A stretch of 64,000 nucleotides of DNA from assembly GCF_002742645.2 (NCBI RefSeq), contig NZ_CP033875.1:310001-374000 (forward strand). Reading direction: 5' to 3'. The DNA is from Caulobacter sp. FWC26 (GTDB lineage: Bacteria; Pseudomonadota; Alphaproteobacteria; Caulobacterales; Caulobacteraceae). Of the stretch, positions 34,437 through 44,806 are shown one piece after another (positions within the stretch are counted from its first letter, which is position 1; each line of letters begins with the position of its first letter). The translations under genes and the position numbers were made by a program. The notes under the pieces were generated by a model. That model had not been told where the DNA came from. It saw only the letters and a list, made by a program, of their open reading frames with translations, and did no database searches.

Positions 34437-36956
34437 ATGGGGAAGACGTTTTTGAAGTCGCTGATGGCGGGCGCCTGCGCCTTGGCCATGGCCGGTCCGG
34501 TGGTCGCGGCCGACGGGGCCCCCGCCAAGCCCGGCGACAAGTTCGCCCAAGCCACTGCAGGGCTCGAACGCAAAGATGGCCTGGTTCCGGTGTTCGTTGA
34601 CAGGAAGGACGGCCGGATCCTGCTGCTGCTGCCCAAGCCCGGCGCGGACGGGATCGCGGGGCGCTATCTCTATCAGACCTATCTGCGCGCGGGTCTTGGC
34701 TCCAACCCCACGGGCCTGGACCGTTCAGCGCCCGGCGACACCCAGATCATCGCCTTCCGCAAGGTGGGCGGCAAGGTCGTGGCCCAGTTCGAGAACTGGG
34801 GCTTCTCGGCCGCGCGGGGTTCAGCCGACGAGCGCCAGGCGGTGGCCGACTCGTTCCCGATCTCCACCGTCTGGTCGAACGCGGTGGCGGCTGAAGGGCC
34901 GGATGGCGGCCTCCTGGTGGATGTCACCTCGTTCCTGACCCGCGACGCCCAAGGGGTCGCCAGGACGCTCAAGCGCAGCCGCCAGGGCGATTTCCGCCTC
35001 CATGACGGCCTATCCTACGCCGACGCCGGCGCGGTGAACACCTTCCCACAGAACATCGAGCTCGAGGCCGTTCAGACCTTCGTCGGCGATGAGCCTGGGG
35101 CGGAGGTGCGCGGTATTGTTCCCGATCCGCGCAACGTCACGCTCGTCCTGCACCACTCCTTCGTCGCCCTGCCCGAGCCCGGCTATCAACCGCGCCAGAA
35201 CGATCCGCGCGTGGGCGTGATCGATCACACCGTGGCCGACTATTCCGCGCCGCTGAACGAGCCGATCGTGCATCGCCTCGTCCATCGTTTTCGGCTGGAG
35301 AAGACCGACCCGACCGCCGCGCGCTCGCCGGTCAAGAAGCCCATCGTGTTCTACATCGATCGCGCCGCGCCCGAGCCGGTCCGCTCGGCCCTGATGGACG
35401 GCGCGCGCTGGTGGGCCCAGGCCTTTGAGGCGGCGGGCTTCATCGACGCCTTCAAGGTCGAGGTCCTGCCACAGGGGGTCAGCCCGCTGGACGCGCGCTA
35501 CAGCGTCGTCAACTGGGTGCACCGCCAGACGCGTGGCTGGTCTTACGGCCATGCGGTGGTCGATCCGCGCACCGGCGAGATCGTCAAGGGCGACGTGCTG
35601 CTGGGCTCGCAGCGCATTCGCCAGGATCGCCTGATCTTCGAGGGCCTGGCCGGCTCCGACGCCACCGGCAAGGGCGGTCCCAACGATCCTATCGAGATCT
35701 CCCTGGCCCGCCTGCGCCAACTGGCCACCCACGAGATCGGCCACTCGATCGGTCTGCAGCACAACTTCGCCGCTAGCACCTATGGCGGCCGCGCCTCGGT
35801 GATGGACTATCCAGCGCCGAAGATCGCGCTGAAGGACGGCAAGCTCGACTTCACCGACGCCTATGGCCGGGGCGTCGGCGATTGGGACAAGTTCGCCATT
35901 GACTGGCTGTACGGTCCCGCCCCGACCGGCGTCGACGAGAAGGCCTGGCTGAAGGCCAAGGCCGACAGGAGCCAGGCCGCCGGTCTGCGCTATGTGTCGG
36001 ACGAGGATGCGCGCAGCGCCGACACGGCCCATCCGCTGGGCGCGGTCTGGGACAACGGCGGCGATCCGGTCGCCGAGCTTGATCACCTGATGGCCGTGCG
36101 CAAGGTCGCGCTGGACCGCTTCGGTCTTGCCAACCTGCCCAAGAGCGCCTCGGTCGCCGACCTGCGGCGCGTCATCGTGCCGATCTATATCTTCCATCGC
36201 TACCAGATCGACGCGACCGCCAAGCTGGTCGGTGGGATCGACTTCACCTACGGCGCCGAGGGCGACGGCCATGAGGCCAGCAAGGTCGTGCCGGCCGACC
36301 GTCAGGCCGCCGCCGTCGACGCCCTTTTGCGGACCCTGTCGCCGGGCGCCCTCGACCTGAATGACAAGGCGCTGGACGTGCTGACCTCGGGCCAGTCGCA
36401 GGGGAACGACAAGGCCTACGACATCGAGACCTTCGGCCAGGGGCCGGTCTTCGACCTGCCCGCCGCGTCCGAGGTGGCGGCCGACCTTGTTTGGAGCGCG
36501 CTGTTCGCGCCCGCCCGCCTCAACCGCCTGGTCGAGGCCAAGCGCCGCGATCCTGGCCAGCTCGGGCTCGACGGCGTGATGGACAAGGCGCTGGCCGCTG
36601 TCGCCTTCGACGGCAAGGCCACGGGACGCCAGGCCGAGCTGGCGCGGCGTGTCCGGCAGCGCCTGGTGGTCAGCCTGGCCCAGACCCTGAACGACAAGAC
36701 CCTCGCGCCCACGGCCGCCGCGGTGATCCGCGCGCGCCTCGCCGACTGGGGCAAGGGTCTGGCCAAGGCGGGCGGCGACAGCGCTGACCGGGCCCAGGCG
36801 CGGCTCCTGGCCGGCATCGTCGCCGACGAGACCGGCGGACGCCTTGCGGCCCTGGTCGAGGGCGGCAAGGCCAAGGTCGAGGTCCCCCCGGCCCCCCGAT
36901 CGGCGAGACGGACTGGTTCGGGGATCTCGTTCCGTGATGGGGCAGGCCGTGCTTGA
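34437..36956 (+). CDS. Large secreted zinc metalloprotease (DUF5117/DUF4953 type)
   Basis: 839 residues with a signal peptide (LKSLMAGACALAMAGPVVAA). The zinc site HEIGHSIGLQH occupies residues 432-442 (HExxHxxGxxH), the metzincin form. The flanking order, an N-terminal domain (IAGRYLYQTYLRAGLGSNPT), a middle domain leading to RSALMDGARWWAQAFEAAGF, then SYGHAVVDPRTGEIVKGDV and the zinc site, with a helical C-terminal domain (RRVIVPIYIFHRYQID), matches the DUF5117-DUF4953 family. It would act in the periplasm or outside. It ends about 34 bases before the glycine riboswitch. Confidence 0.9.
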   Translation: MGKTFLKSLMAGACALAMAGPVVAADGAPAKPGDKFAQATAGLERKDGLVPVFVDRKDGRILLLLPKPGADGIAGRYLYQTYLRAGLGSNPTGLDRSAPGDTQIIAFRKVGGKVVAQFENWGFSAARGSADERQAVADSFPISTVWSNAVAAEGPDGGLLVDVTSFLTRDAQGVARTLKRSRQGDFRLHDGLSYADAGAVNTFPQNIELEAVQTFVGDEPGAEVRGIVPDPRNVTLVLHHSFVALPEPGYQPRQNDPRVGVIDHTVADYSAPLNEPIVHRLVHRFRLEKTDPTAARSPVKKPIVFYIDRAAPEPVRSALMDGARWWAQAFEAAGFIDAFKVEVLPQGVSPLDARYSVVNWVHRQTRGWSYGHAVVDPRTGEIVKGDVLLGSQRIRQDRLIFEGLAGSDATGKGGPNDPIEISLARLRQLATHEIGHSIGLQHNFAASTYGGRASVMDYPAPKIALKDGKLDFTDAYGRGVGDWDKFAIDWLYGPAPTGVDEKAWLKAKADRSQAAGLRYVSDEDARSADTAHPLGAVWDNGGDPVAELDHLMAVRKVALDRFGLANLPKSASVADLRRVIVPIYIFHRYQIDATAKLVGGIDFTYGAEGDGHEASKVVPADRQAAAVDALLRTLSPGALDLNDKALDVLTSGQSQGNDKAYDIETFGQGPVFDLPAASEVAADLVWSALFAPARLNRLVEAKRRDPGQLGLDGVMDKALAAVAFDGKATGRQAELARRVRQRLVVSLAQTLNDKTLAPTAAAVIRARLADWGKGLAKAGGDSADRAQARLLAGIVADETGGRLAALVEGGKAKVEVPPAPRSARRTGSGISFRDGAGRA

Positions 36957-36990
36957 CTCGCACGGCCGCCTCCCGCATGACCCCAACGAC

Positions 36991-37195
36991 CCTCGCGGGA
37001 GACATCGGGATTCGCTCCCGAGGCCGAAGGCGCAACCGCCCCGGAAACGCTCAGGCAAAAGGACCGCGCGGGTTTAGGAACGCTGGAAAGCAGCCTCTCC
37101 ACCGGAGAGGCTCGCCGAAGGAGCAAGGCCAAACCCGTCCGGCAGAGGGGCGAGGCCGGAATCTCTCAGGCTCAAGGGACAGCGGGGGCGACTTG
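36991..37195 (+). ncRNA. Tandem glycine riboswitch
   Basis: Two glycine aptamers in a row precede gcvT. Aptamer I (about 36991-37072) shows CGGGAGA, CCGAAGGCGCAA, CCGGAAACGCTCAGGCAAAA and GGACCGCG; aptamer II (about 37080-37195) shows GCTGGAAAGC, a long CTCTCC/GGAGAG stem, CCGAAGGAGCAA, GAATCTCTCAGGCTCAA and GGGACAGCGGGGG. These are the known core elements of the class. Glycine binding to such RNAs normally turns on the glycine cleavage genes. The sensor ends about 47 bases before the gcvT start, close enough for control of translation. Confidence 0.95.
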
Positions 37196-37242
37196 CCGGC
37201 GTGAGCCGGTCCCGTCGCCGACCCCGCTTGGAGCCCCGCCGC

Positions 37243-38355
37243 GTGTCCGACCAAGATTTGAAGAAGACCCCGCTCTACGACGCCCATGTGGCGGCCGGCG
37301 CCCGCATGGTGCCGTTCGCGGGCTATTCCATGCCGGTGCAGTACAAGGACGGGGTTCTGAAGGAGCACCTGTGGACGCGCGAGCACGCCGGCCTGTTCGA
37401 CGTCTCGCACATGGGTCAGGCCCGCATCCGCGGTGAGAACCCCGCCAAGAGCTTCGAGAAGGTCGTCTCGGCCGACTACCAGGGCCTCAAAGCCGGTAAG
37501 CAGCGCTATGGCGTGCTGCTGAACGCCGAGGGCGGCATCGTTGACGACCTGATGACCGCGCGTCCCGATGACGACGGCCTGTTCGTCGTGGTCAACGGCG
37601 CCTGCAAGGACAACGACTACGCCATCATCGCCCGTGAACTGACGGGCGAGGCCACCGTGACCCGCCTGGAAGACCGCGCGCTGCTGGCGCTGCAAGGTCC
37701 CGAGGCCGCCGCCGTGCTGGCCGCCCATGTGCCCGAAGCGGCTGAGATGGTGTTCATGGACGCTCGCGCCCTGACCGCCTTCGGCGTCGACGCGGTCATC
37801 TCGCGTTCGGGCTATACCGGCGAGGACGGCTACGAGATCTCGGTCCCGGCCGAGGCCGCCGAGCGCGTCTGGAACACCCTGCTGGCCAACGAGCGCGTCA
37901 AGCCGATTGGCCTCGGCGCCCGCGACAGCCTTCGCCTGGAAGCGGGCCTGCCGCTCTATGGCCACGACCTGGACGAGACCGTCTCGCCGATCGAGGCGGG
38001 CCTGAACTTCGCCGTCGGCAAGTCGCGCCGCGAGGCCGGCGACTACCTCGGCGCGGCCCGCATCGCCAAGGAACTGGCCGGCGAGCTGTCGCGAGTCCGT
38101 GTGAACCTCAAGGTGCTGGAAGGCGCGCCGGCCCGCGAAGGCGCCGAGATCGCCGACGAAGCAGGCAATGTCATCGGCAAGGTGACCAGCGGCGGCTTCG
38201 CGCCCAGCCTCGGCTACCCGATCGCCATCGGTTTCGCCCCGCCGGCCTATGCGGCGGTGGGCACGAAGCTCAAGGTCATCGTCCGGGGCAAGCCGGCCGC
38301 CGCCGAGGTGGTGGCGAGCCCCTTCGTTCCGAACCGTTACGTCCGCAAACTCTAA
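37243..38355 (+). CDS. gcvT: Glycine cleavage system T protein (aminomethyltransferase)
   Basis: 370 residues from GTG 37243 (GGAG nine bases ahead); GTG 37201 would add 14 basic residues from riboswitch-linked sequence. Family blocks: [72 protein letters not shown] and, at the end, [19 protein letters not shown] protein transfers the methylene carbon from the lipoyl arm of H protein to tetrahydrofolate and releases ammonia. First gene of the gcvT-H-PA-PB operon. Confidence 0.96.
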   Translation: MSDQDLKKTPLYDAHVAAGARMVPFAGYSMPVQYKDGVLKEHLWTREHAGLFDVSHMGQARIRGENPAKSFEKVVSADYQGLKAGKQRYGVLLNAEGGIVDDLMTARPDDDGLFVVVNGACKDNDYAIIARELTGEATVTRLEDRALLALQGPEAAAVLAAHVPEAAEMVFMDARALTAFGVDAVISRSGYTGEDGYEISVPAEAAERVWNTLLANERVKPIGLGARDSLRLEAGLPLYGHDLDETVSPIEAGLNFAVGKSRREAGDYLGAARIAKELAGELSRVRVNLKVLEGAPAREGAEIADEAGNVIGKVTSGGFAPSLGYPIAIGFAPPAYAAVGTKLKVIVRGKPAAAEVVASPFVPNRYVRKL

Positions 38356-38374
38356 ACTCAGGGGACTCACCCAG

Positions 38375-38740
38375 ATGCGTTTCACCAAGGATCACGAGTG
38401 GGTCATCGTCGAAGGCGACGTGGCCACCGTTGGCATCACCGCCTACGCCGCCGAGCAGCTGGGCGACGTGGTGTTCGTCGAGACCCCTGAAGCGGGCAAG
38501 GTCGTCAAGCAGGGCGAAGGCCTGGCCGTCGTCGAGAGCGTCAAGGCCGCTTCGGACGTCTACGCCCCGGTGTCGGGTGAGGTGATCGAGGGCAACGGCG
38601 AACTGGCCGACGCGCCGGAGACCGTCAACGCCCTGCCGGAAAGCGGCGGCTGGTTCGCCAAGATCAAGCTGTCGAACCCGGCCGAGGTCGACGCCCTGAT
38701 GGATCGCGACGCCTACGAAGCCTTCCTCGCCACGCTGTAA
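38375..38740 (+). CDS. gcvH: Glycine cleavage system H protein
   Basis: 121 residues. The lipoylated lysine is in [14 protein letters not shown] (about residue 60), and the flanking lipoyl-domain strands [19 protein letters not shown] and [14 protein letters not shown] are complete. It shuttles the aminomethyl group between P, T and L proteins. Starts 19 bases after gcvT. The L protein (dihydrolipoyl dehydrogenase) is not in the window and is presumably shared with other complexes. Confidence 0.97.
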   Translation: MRFTKDHEWVIVEGDVATVGITAYAAEQLGDVVFVETPEAGKVVKQGEGLAVVESVKAASDVYAPVSGEVIEGNGELADAPETVNALPESGGWFAKIKLSNPAEVDALMDRDAYEAFLATL

Positions 38741-38747
38741 CCAGGAC

Positions 38748-38769
38748 CCCTTCCCCCGAGGGGGAAGGG
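38748..38769 (+). promoter_or_regulatory. Hairpin at the gcvPA ribosome binding site
   Basis: CCCTTCCCCC and GGGGGAAGGG form a perfect 10-bp stem with a 2-base loop between gcvH and gcvPA. Its right arm overlaps the purine-rich tract (GGAAGGGAGCAGGA) that serves as the gcvPA ribosome site, so it may damp gcvPA translation or stabilise an mRNA end. Confidence 0.5.
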
Positions 38770-38783
38770 AGCAGGACAAGAAC

Positions 38784-40130
38784 ATGCGCTACCTCCCCCT
38801 GACCCCCGAAGACCGCGTCGAGATGCTCGGCGCGATCGGCGTCAAGTCGATCGACGACCTCTTTGTCGACGTGCCGGCCTCGGCCCGTCGCGACGCGCCG
38901 GTCGACCTGCCGCACCATGCCGGCGAGCTGGATGTCGAACGCGAGATGGCGGGCCTGGCCCGTCGCAATCGCGCGGCGGGGGAGGGGCCGTTCTTCTGCG
39001 GCGCCGGCGCCTATCGCCACCATGTGCCGGCCACGGTCGACCACATCATCCAGCGGTCGGAGTTCCTGACCAGCTACACGCCGTACCAGCCGGAAATCGC
39101 CCAGGGGACACTGCAGGTCCTGTTCGAGTTCCAGACCCAGGTCGCGGCCCTGACCGGCATGGAAGTGGCCAACGCCTCGCTCTATGACGGCTCGACCGGC
39201 GCGGCCGAGGCCGTGATGATGGCCCAGCGCGTCACCCGCAGGAACAAAGCGGTGATGTCGGGCGGCCTGCACCCGCACTATCTCGGCGCGATCGAGACCC
39301 TGGCCCACGCCGCCGGCGTCACCACCCAGGCCCTGCCGGCCGCCGTCGACGCCGAGGACGCGGTGATCGCCGCCATCGACGCCGACACCGCTTGCGTCGT
39401 CGTCCAGACCCCGAACGTGTTCGGCACGGTCACCGACGTGACCAAGATCGCCGAGGCGGCCCACGCCGCCGGCGCGCTGCTGATCGTGGTCACCACCGAA
39501 GCGGTCTCGTACGGGCTGCTGAAGTCGCCGGGCGAAATGGGCGCTGACATCGCCGTGGCCGAGGGCCAGTCGATCGGCAACGGCCTGAACTTCGGCGGTC
39601 CCTATGTCGGCCTCTTCGCCTGCAAGGAAAAGTTCGTCCGCCAGATGCCGGGCCGCCTGTGCGGCGAGACCGTCGACGCCGACGGCAAGCGCGGCTTCGT
39701 GCTGACGCTGTCGACCCGCGAGCAGCACATCCGCCGCGACAAGGCCACCTCGAATATCTGCACCAACAGCGGCCTGTGCGCCCTGGCGTTCTCGATCCAC
39801 ATGAGCCTGCTGGGCGAGACGGGCCTGCGCCAACTGGCGTCGGTCAACCACCAGAAGGCCCTGGCCCTGCGCGACGCGCTGAAGGCCGTACCGGGCGTCG
39901 AGGTCCTCACGCCGCGCTTCTTCAACGAGTTCGCCATCAAGGTTCCGGGCAAGGCCGCCGAGGTCGTCGAGACTCTCGCAGGTCACGGCATCATCGCCGG
40001 GGTGCCGTTCTCGCGCCTCGACGCCAAGGCCGGCCTGGACGACGTGCTGCTGGTCGCCGCCACCGAGACCACGCTCGATATCGACATCAATGTTTTCGCC
40101 AAGGCCCTGACCAAGGTGTTCGCCCAATGA
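38784..40130 (+). CDS. gcvPA: Glycine dehydrogenase (decarboxylating) subunit 1
   Basis: 448 residues, the N-terminal half of the split P protein. Markers: [92 protein letters not shown] and [16 protein letters not shown]. It lacks the PLP lysine, which is on subunit 2. Together with gcvPB it decarboxylates glycine. Its stop overlaps the gcvPB start by 4 bases. Confidence 0.96.
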   Translation: MRYLPLTPEDRVEMLGAIGVKSIDDLFVDVPASARRDAPVDLPHHAGELDVEREMAGLARRNRAAGEGPFFCGAGAYRHHVPATVDHIIQRSEFLTSYTPYQPEIAQGTLQVLFEFQTQVAALTGMEVANASLYDGSTGAAEAVMMAQRVTRRNKAVMSGGLHPHYLGAIETLAHAAGVTTQALPAAVDAEDAVIAAIDADTACVVVQTPNVFGTVTDVTKIAEAAHAAGALLIVVTTEAVSYGLLKSPGEMGADIAVAEGQSIGNGLNFGGPYVGLFACKEKFVRQMPGRLCGETVDADGKRGFVLTLSTREQHIRRDKATSNICTNSGLCALAFSIHMSLLGETGLRQLASVNHQKALALRDALKAVPGVEVLTPRFFNEFAIKVPGKAAEVVETLAGHGIIAGVPFSRLDAKAGLDDVLLVAATETTLDIDINVFAKALTKVFAQ

Positions 40131-41707
40131 GCATGAACAATGTCGGCCGCCCCACGCGTCCCGAAGCCGCTAATGACGCCGTTGTCGGCCATGAAACCCT
40201 GACGGGCGCGCGCGGCCTGCTGCAGGACGAGGCCCTGATCTTCGAACTGGACGGCTGGAACAAGACCGGGGTCGACCTGCCGCCCGTCACCGCCGCGCCG
40301 TCCAGCGATCTGGCCGGCCTGCTGCGGTCCGAGCCGATCGGCCTGCCGGGCCTGTCCGAGCCGGAAGCCGTCCGCCACTACGTGCGCCTGTCCCAGAAGA
40401 ACCACGCCATCGATCTGGCGCTGTATCCGCTGGGCTCGTGCACGATGAAGCACAACCCACGCCTGAACGAGAAAATGGCGCGCCTGCCCGGCTTCTCCGA
40501 CATCCACCCGCTGCAGCCGACCTCGACGGTGCAGGGCGCGCTTGAGCTGATGGATCGCCTGGCCCACTGGCTGAAGACCCTGACCGGAATGCCCGCCGTC
40601 GCCCTGACGCCGAAGGCTGGCGCCCATGGCGAGCTGTGCGGTCTTCTGGCCATTCGCGCCGCCCACGAGGCGGCCGGCAACGGCCACCGCAAGACGGTGC
40701 TGGCCCCGACCAGCGCCCACGGCACCAACCCGGCCACGGCGGCCTTCGTCGGCTACACGGTCGTCGAAATCGCTCAGACCGAGGATGGCCGTGTCGACCT
40801 GGCCGACCTGGAGTCCAAGCTCGGCGACCACGTGGCCGCCATCATGGTCACCAACCCCAACACCTGCGGCCTGTTCGAGCGCGACGTCGTCGAGATCGCT
40901 CGCCTGACGCACGCGGCGGGCGCGTACTTCTACTGTGACGGCGCCAACTTCAACGCCATCGTCGGCCGGGTGCGTCCGGGCGACCTGGGCGTCGACGCCA
41001 TGCACATCAACCTGCACAAGACCTTCTCCACGCCGCACGGCGGCGGTGGTCCGGGCGCAGGTCCGGTGGTGCTGTCGGAGGCGCTGGCCCCGTTCGCGCC
41101 GACGCCCTGGCTGACCCATGGAGACAACGGCTTCGAGCTGGCCGAGCACGCCGGCGACGACGACGCCAAGACGGCCTTTGGCCGGATGAGCGCCTTCCAC
41201 GGGCAGATGGGCATGTATGTCCGCGCCTACGCCTACATGCTCAGCCACGGGGCCGATGGCCTGCGGCAGGTGGCCGAGGACGCCGTCCTCAACGCCAACT
41301 ACGTCAAGGCGCAGCTGAAGGACGTGATGAGCCCGGCCTTCCCCGAGGGGCCGTGCATGCACGAGGCTCTGTTCGACGACGCCTGGCTCGAAGGGACCGG
41401 GGTGACCACGCTCGACTTCGCCAAGGCGATGATCGACGAGGGCTTCCACCCGATGACCATGTACTTCCCGCTGGTCGTCCACGGCGCAATGCTGATCGAG
41501 CCGACCGAGACCGAGAGCAAGCAGGAGCTGGACCGCTTCATCGTCGCCCTGCGCGCCCTCGCGGGCGCCGCCAAGGCCGGAGACGTCGAGCGGTTCAAGG
41601 GTGCACCCTTCCACGCGCCGCTCCGGCGCCTGGATGAGACTCAAGCCGCCCGCAAGCCCCGGCTGAGGTGGAAACCTGTGGCCGCGGCGCCACTAGCGGC
41701 TGAATAG
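40127..41707 (+). CDS. gcvPB: Glycine dehydrogenase (decarboxylating) subunit 2
   Basis: 526 residues, the C-terminal half of the split P protein. The PLP-binding lysine is in [20 protein letters not shown]; other markers are [52 protein letters not shown] and [15 protein letters not shown]. The ATG at 40127 sits in the ATGA overlap with gcvPA; the same frame is open back to 39659 but only by chance. The split PA/PB arrangement is one of the two known P-protein forms. Confidence 0.96.
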   Translation: MSMNNVGRPTRPEAANDAVVGHETLTGARGLLQDEALIFELDGWNKTGVDLPPVTAAPSSDLAGLLRSEPIGLPGLSEPEAVRHYVRLSQKNHAIDLALYPLGSCTMKHNPRLNEKMARLPGFSDIHPLQPTSTVQGALELMDRLAHWLKTLTGMPAVALTPKAGAHGELCGLLAIRAAHEAAGNGHRKTVLAPTSAHGTNPATAAFVGYTVVEIAQTEDGRVDLADLESKLGDHVAAIMVTNPNTCGLFERDVVEIARLTHAAGAYFYCDGANFNAIVGRVRPGDLGVDAMHINLHKTFSTPHGGGGPGAGPVVLSEALAPFAPTPWLTHGDNGFELAEHAGDDDAKTAFGRMSAFHGQMGMYVRAYAYMLSHGADGLRQVAEDAVLNANYVKAQLKDVMSPAFPEGPCMHEALFDDAWLEGTGVTTLDFAKAMIDEGFHPMTMYFPLVVHGAMLIEPTETESKQELDRFIVALRALAGAAKAGDVERFKGAPFHAPLRRLDETQAARKPRLRWKPVAAAPLAAE

Positions 41708-41735
41708 CATTTTCCATACCCCCCTTGCGACCAGA

Positions 41736-41754
41736 GGGCGCCTTTACGGCGCCC
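41736..41754 (+). terminator. Terminator hairpin after the gcv operon
   Basis: GGGCGCC, loop TTTAC, GGCGCCC, followed by TTATCC, 28 bases after the gcvPB stop. The stem extends by one A-T pair on the outside. The U-run is short. Confidence 0.65.
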
Positions 41755-41839
41755 TTATCCCTCCACATATCGGGGAGGCGCATCGGGGCTGACTGGTTTT
41801 TTCAGGGAGCAGGCGAAGCGCAAGCCCGTTTGACCTCCC

Positions 41840-42259
41840 ATGACCGCTTTTGCTTTCGCCATGCCGCGCGCCCGCCGCACCGCCGATGACCTCGCCCGCG
41901 AGCTCGTCGCGCGCTTCTTGCGCGTGTCGTTGGTCGCTCTTGGCCTGGTGTTTATCGCCGGCGGCGCCCTGATCGCGCCGCTGCCCGGTCCCATGGGCCT
42001 GCCGCTGACGGTCATCGGCCTGATGTTGGTGCTGCGCAACTCGTTCAAGGCGCGCAAGCAGTTCGTCCGTTTCCAGCACGCGCACCCCAAGCTGGTCTTT
42101 CCGATCCGTCGCCTGCTGCGCCGCGAGCCCGAGGTCGTGCTGGTGGCCTGGCAGCAGGCGCTGCGCATCGAGCGCATCGTCATGCCGCGCAAGTGGCGCG
42201 TGGGCGTCCGTTGGCGAAAGTCGTTGAAGCGGCGCGCCCGCCAGCGCGCGGACCGGTGA
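41840..42259 (+). CDS. Small PGPGW-like membrane protein, first of a tandem pair
   Basis: 139 residues. One or two membrane segments centred on VALGLVFIAGGALIAPLPGP and GLPLTVIGLMLVL, then a basic cytoplasmic tail rich in Arg/Lys (FPIRRLLRREPEVVLVAWQQ). The APLPGPMGLPL turn resembles the PGPGW family of unknown function. The next gene is its paralogue, with well over half of about 70 central residues identical. The two overlap by four bases (GTGA at 42256-42259). Confidence 0.82.
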   Translation: MTAFAFAMPRARRTADDLARELVARFLRVSLVALGLVFIAGGALIAPLPGPMGLPLTVIGLMLVLRNSFKARKQFVRFQHAHPKLVFPIRRLLRREPEVVLVAWQQALRIERIVMPRKWRVGVRWRKSLKRRARQRADR

Positions 42260-42702
42260 CCGCGAGCGCCCCAGCCTTGGACGGCATCAAGCACAGGGTC
42301 CGTCGCCGCGCGCGGCTAGCCCTGCTGCTCCGCGAATCGGCGGCCCGGGCCTTCCGCTGGACGGCCATCGGCTTCGGGGCCCTCGTGATCCTGGCCGGGG
42401 CCATCCTTACGCCGCTGCCGGGACACCTGGGTCTGCCGCTGCTGGTCATCGGCCTGATGATCGTGCTGCGCTACTCGTTCCAGGCCCGCAAACAGTTCAT
42501 CCGCTGGCAGCGCCGGCATCCCAAGCTGGTCTTCCCGATCCGCCGATTGATGCGTCGCGAGCCGGAGGTGCTGCTGGTGGTCTGGCAACAGATGTTGCGG
42601 ACCGAGAAGCTGATCCTGCGCAAGGCCCGCTGGCGGATGCTGAAGAAGACCCGCAAGCGCGTGCGGCACTACGTGGCGCGCAGGACCGCCCAGGCCGGTT
42701 AG
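42256..42702 (+). CDS. Small PGPGW-like membrane protein, second of a tandem pair
   Basis: 148 residues from GTG 42256, which overlaps the stop of the first copy. Core TPLPGHLGLPLLVIGLMIVL, then the tail FPIRRLMRREPEVLLVVWQQ, nearly the same as its neighbour. The first PGP has become PGH. N- and C-terminal ends differ from the first copy and are Arg-rich. Overlap and similarity suggest a duplicated pair that may act as a heteromer. Function unknown. Confidence 0.82.
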   Translation: MTASAPALDGIKHRVRRRARLALLLRESAARAFRWTAIGFGALVILAGAILTPLPGHLGLPLLVIGLMIVLRYSFQARKQFIRWQRRHPKLVFPIRRLMRREPEVLLVVWQQMLRTEKLILRKARWRMLKKTRKRVRHYVARRTAQAG

Positions 42703-42741
42703 CAAACGCTCTGGCCAAGGCGGCGCCTCGCCGTGGCCCGC

Positions 42742-44423
42742 CTAGGCGGCGTGTCGAGACTGGCGATCGACGCGCGTCGTGACGTTGAAGCGGGCGATCA
42801 AGCGGTCGAGTTCACTGGCCTCCTGGCGCAGGTTCGACGCCGCCGCCGTCGCTTCCTCGACCATGGCGGCGTTCTGTTGCGTCACCTGATCCATCTGGTT
42901 GACCGCCACATTGACCTCACCCAGGCTGTGGCCTGTTCGCGCGAGGACTGCGCGATCTCGCTGATCAGCGTGTCGATCTCGCTGACCTTGCTGACGATCG
43001 TACGCAGCGCCTGGCCGGTGTCGCCCACCAGTTTCACGCCGCGCTCCACCTGAGCCGAGCTGTTGGCGATCAACACCTTGATCTCCTTCGCGGCGTCGGC
43101 CGAGCGTTGGGCCAAGGCGCGGACTTCCTGGGCCACCACGGCGAAGCCTCGGCCCGCTTCCCCCGCACGGGCGGCCTCGGCGCCGGCGTTCAAGGCTAAC
43201 AGGTTGGTCTGGAAGGCGATCTCGTCGATAACCCCGATGATCTGGCTGATCTGGTTCGAGCTCGACTCGATGCCGTCCATTGCCGCAACCGCCTCTCCGA
43301 CGATCTCGCCGGACTTGGCCGCGTCGATCCGCGCCCCCGAGGCCGCGGCAGACGCGCGTCTGGCGCCGTCGGCGCTTCGCGCGACCGTGGCGGTGATCTG
43401 ATCCAGAGCCGCAGCGGTTTCCTCCAGGCTGGCGGCCTGCTGCTCGGTGCGGCGCGACAGGTTGTCCGAAGCAGCCGAAATCTCGTTGGCGCCGGTGGTG
43501 ACGTTCCGGGTCGCTGCGGCGACCGTTCCGATGGCTTCGTCCAGCGCCGCAACGGCGCCGTTAAAATCGTCCCGGACGTTCGCGAATTGAGCGTCGATCT
43601 GGCCGGACATCCGGTAGCTCAGATCGTTCTCGGCCAGCCGTGACAGGGCCTTGGCGATCTGATTGACCGCATCCACACGGCCGGTCACGTCGGTGGCGAA
43701 CTTGACGACCTTGGCCACGCGGCCCTTGGAGTCGAACACCGGGTTGTAGGAGGCCTGGATCCAGATCTCCTTGCCGCCCTTGCCGATCCGCTTGAACTCC
43801 TCGGCCACGAACTCGCCGGCGTTCAATGCGCGCCAGAACGCCGTGTAGGCGCCAGAACGGGCATAGTCGGGCTCGACGAACAAGCTGTGATGCTTGCCCT
43901 TGATCTCCGTCAGCGAGTAACCGACGGCGTTCAGGAAGTTTTCGTTGGCGTTCAGGATGACGCCATCGGTGGTGAACTCGATGGTGGCCTGCACACGCTC
44001 AACGGCGTTGAGCTTGGCCAGCCGCTCGGCTTCCGCCTCTTTCTGGGCGGTGATGTCTGTCGCCACCTTGAGGACCTTGGTCACCTGGCCGGCGGCGTTC
44101 TTGACGGGATTGTAGGACGCCTGAATCCAGACCTCACGGCCTCCCTTGCCCAAGCGCAGATACTCCCGCGCGTCGAACTGCCCACGCGCCAGTTGCGCCC
44201 AGAACTCACGATAGGCCTGGCTGGCGGCGTATTCGGGATCGACAAACAGGCTGTGGTGCTTGCCGACGATCTCCCGCTCCTCATAGCCCAGGGCCTTACA
44301 GAAGTTGGCGTTGGCCGTCAGGATCACGCCTTTGATGTCGAACTCGATCATCGCGAGCGACTTGTCGAGCGCGTCGATCTTATGAGCAGCGTCGCCAGAG
44401 AAGCCATTCAGAAAGCTGATCAT
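42742..44423 (-). pseudogene. Double-PAS cytoplasmic chemoreceptor with a frameshift near its C terminus
   Basis: Two adjacent, mutually similar PAS domains (both with KGKHHSLFV- or [13 protein letters not shown] and WIQASYNPV blocks, about residues 25-125 and 145-245) are followed by an MCP signalling region with an intact tip ([20 protein letters not shown]) and no membrane helix, so it is a soluble receptor. Near 42926 the expected [20 protein letters not shown] reads [13 protein letters not shown] and stops at 42882; restoring one missing base gives the normal end ([20 protein letters not shown] onward) to TAG at 42742-42744. Full length would be about 560 residues; the frame as read gives 513. 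The tip is intact, so it may still work. Sequencing error is possible. Confidence 0.85.
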
Positions 44424-44806
44424 TCGGCACTGCCCATTCGTCCATGGAGGGTTTTCACGCTTCGAATAACATGGGTCTCCATGGTGAATTTCTGGTAAAA
44501 ATGACCGTAGTTAACTGCAACCTCGAGGAGGTAATTCACTCGAATTGAGTACAGTTATTTAGCTGTGGAAGCGACTTGAGTGCCATTATCAGCAGAAGTC
44601 GAGACAATATCTTAAATTCATCCATAAGTTTAGCGAGCTGTATAGGTTATATCTTGGGTCGCAGCTCGCCCCTTTGGTTTCTTTGTGGTGCAAGTTTCGG
44701 AGTGCGCAGCGCATTTGGCGCCCGCGATCCAGCGCTATAGCCTGGTCGTGAAAGGATCTTCCCATGTTCTGTCGAGCCGCCTGTATCAGCGCTCTGCCGA
44801 TAATCG

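Noticed and set aside
35010..37058. Open frame of 682 codons on the minus strand opposite the metalloprotease and riboswitch
   Set aside because: Shadow of the metalloprotease gene; low-complexity translation and it would run through the riboswitch.
39659..40126. N-terminal extension of gcvPB by 156 codons
   Set aside because: The frame is open but overlaps gcvPA; the extension is Arg-rich and outside the family, and an ATGA overlap gives the proper start at 40127.
39983..41644. Open frame of 553 codons opposite gcvPB
   Set aside because: Antisense shadow of a clearly identified gene.
44424..44806. Possible gene in the AT-rich gap beside the PAS chemoreceptor
   Set aside because: The 383-base gap has only a minus-strand frame (44589-44972) with an Arg-rich, family-free translation. 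I see a regionally AT-rich tract and a short ACTCGAATTGAGT palindrome but no gene.
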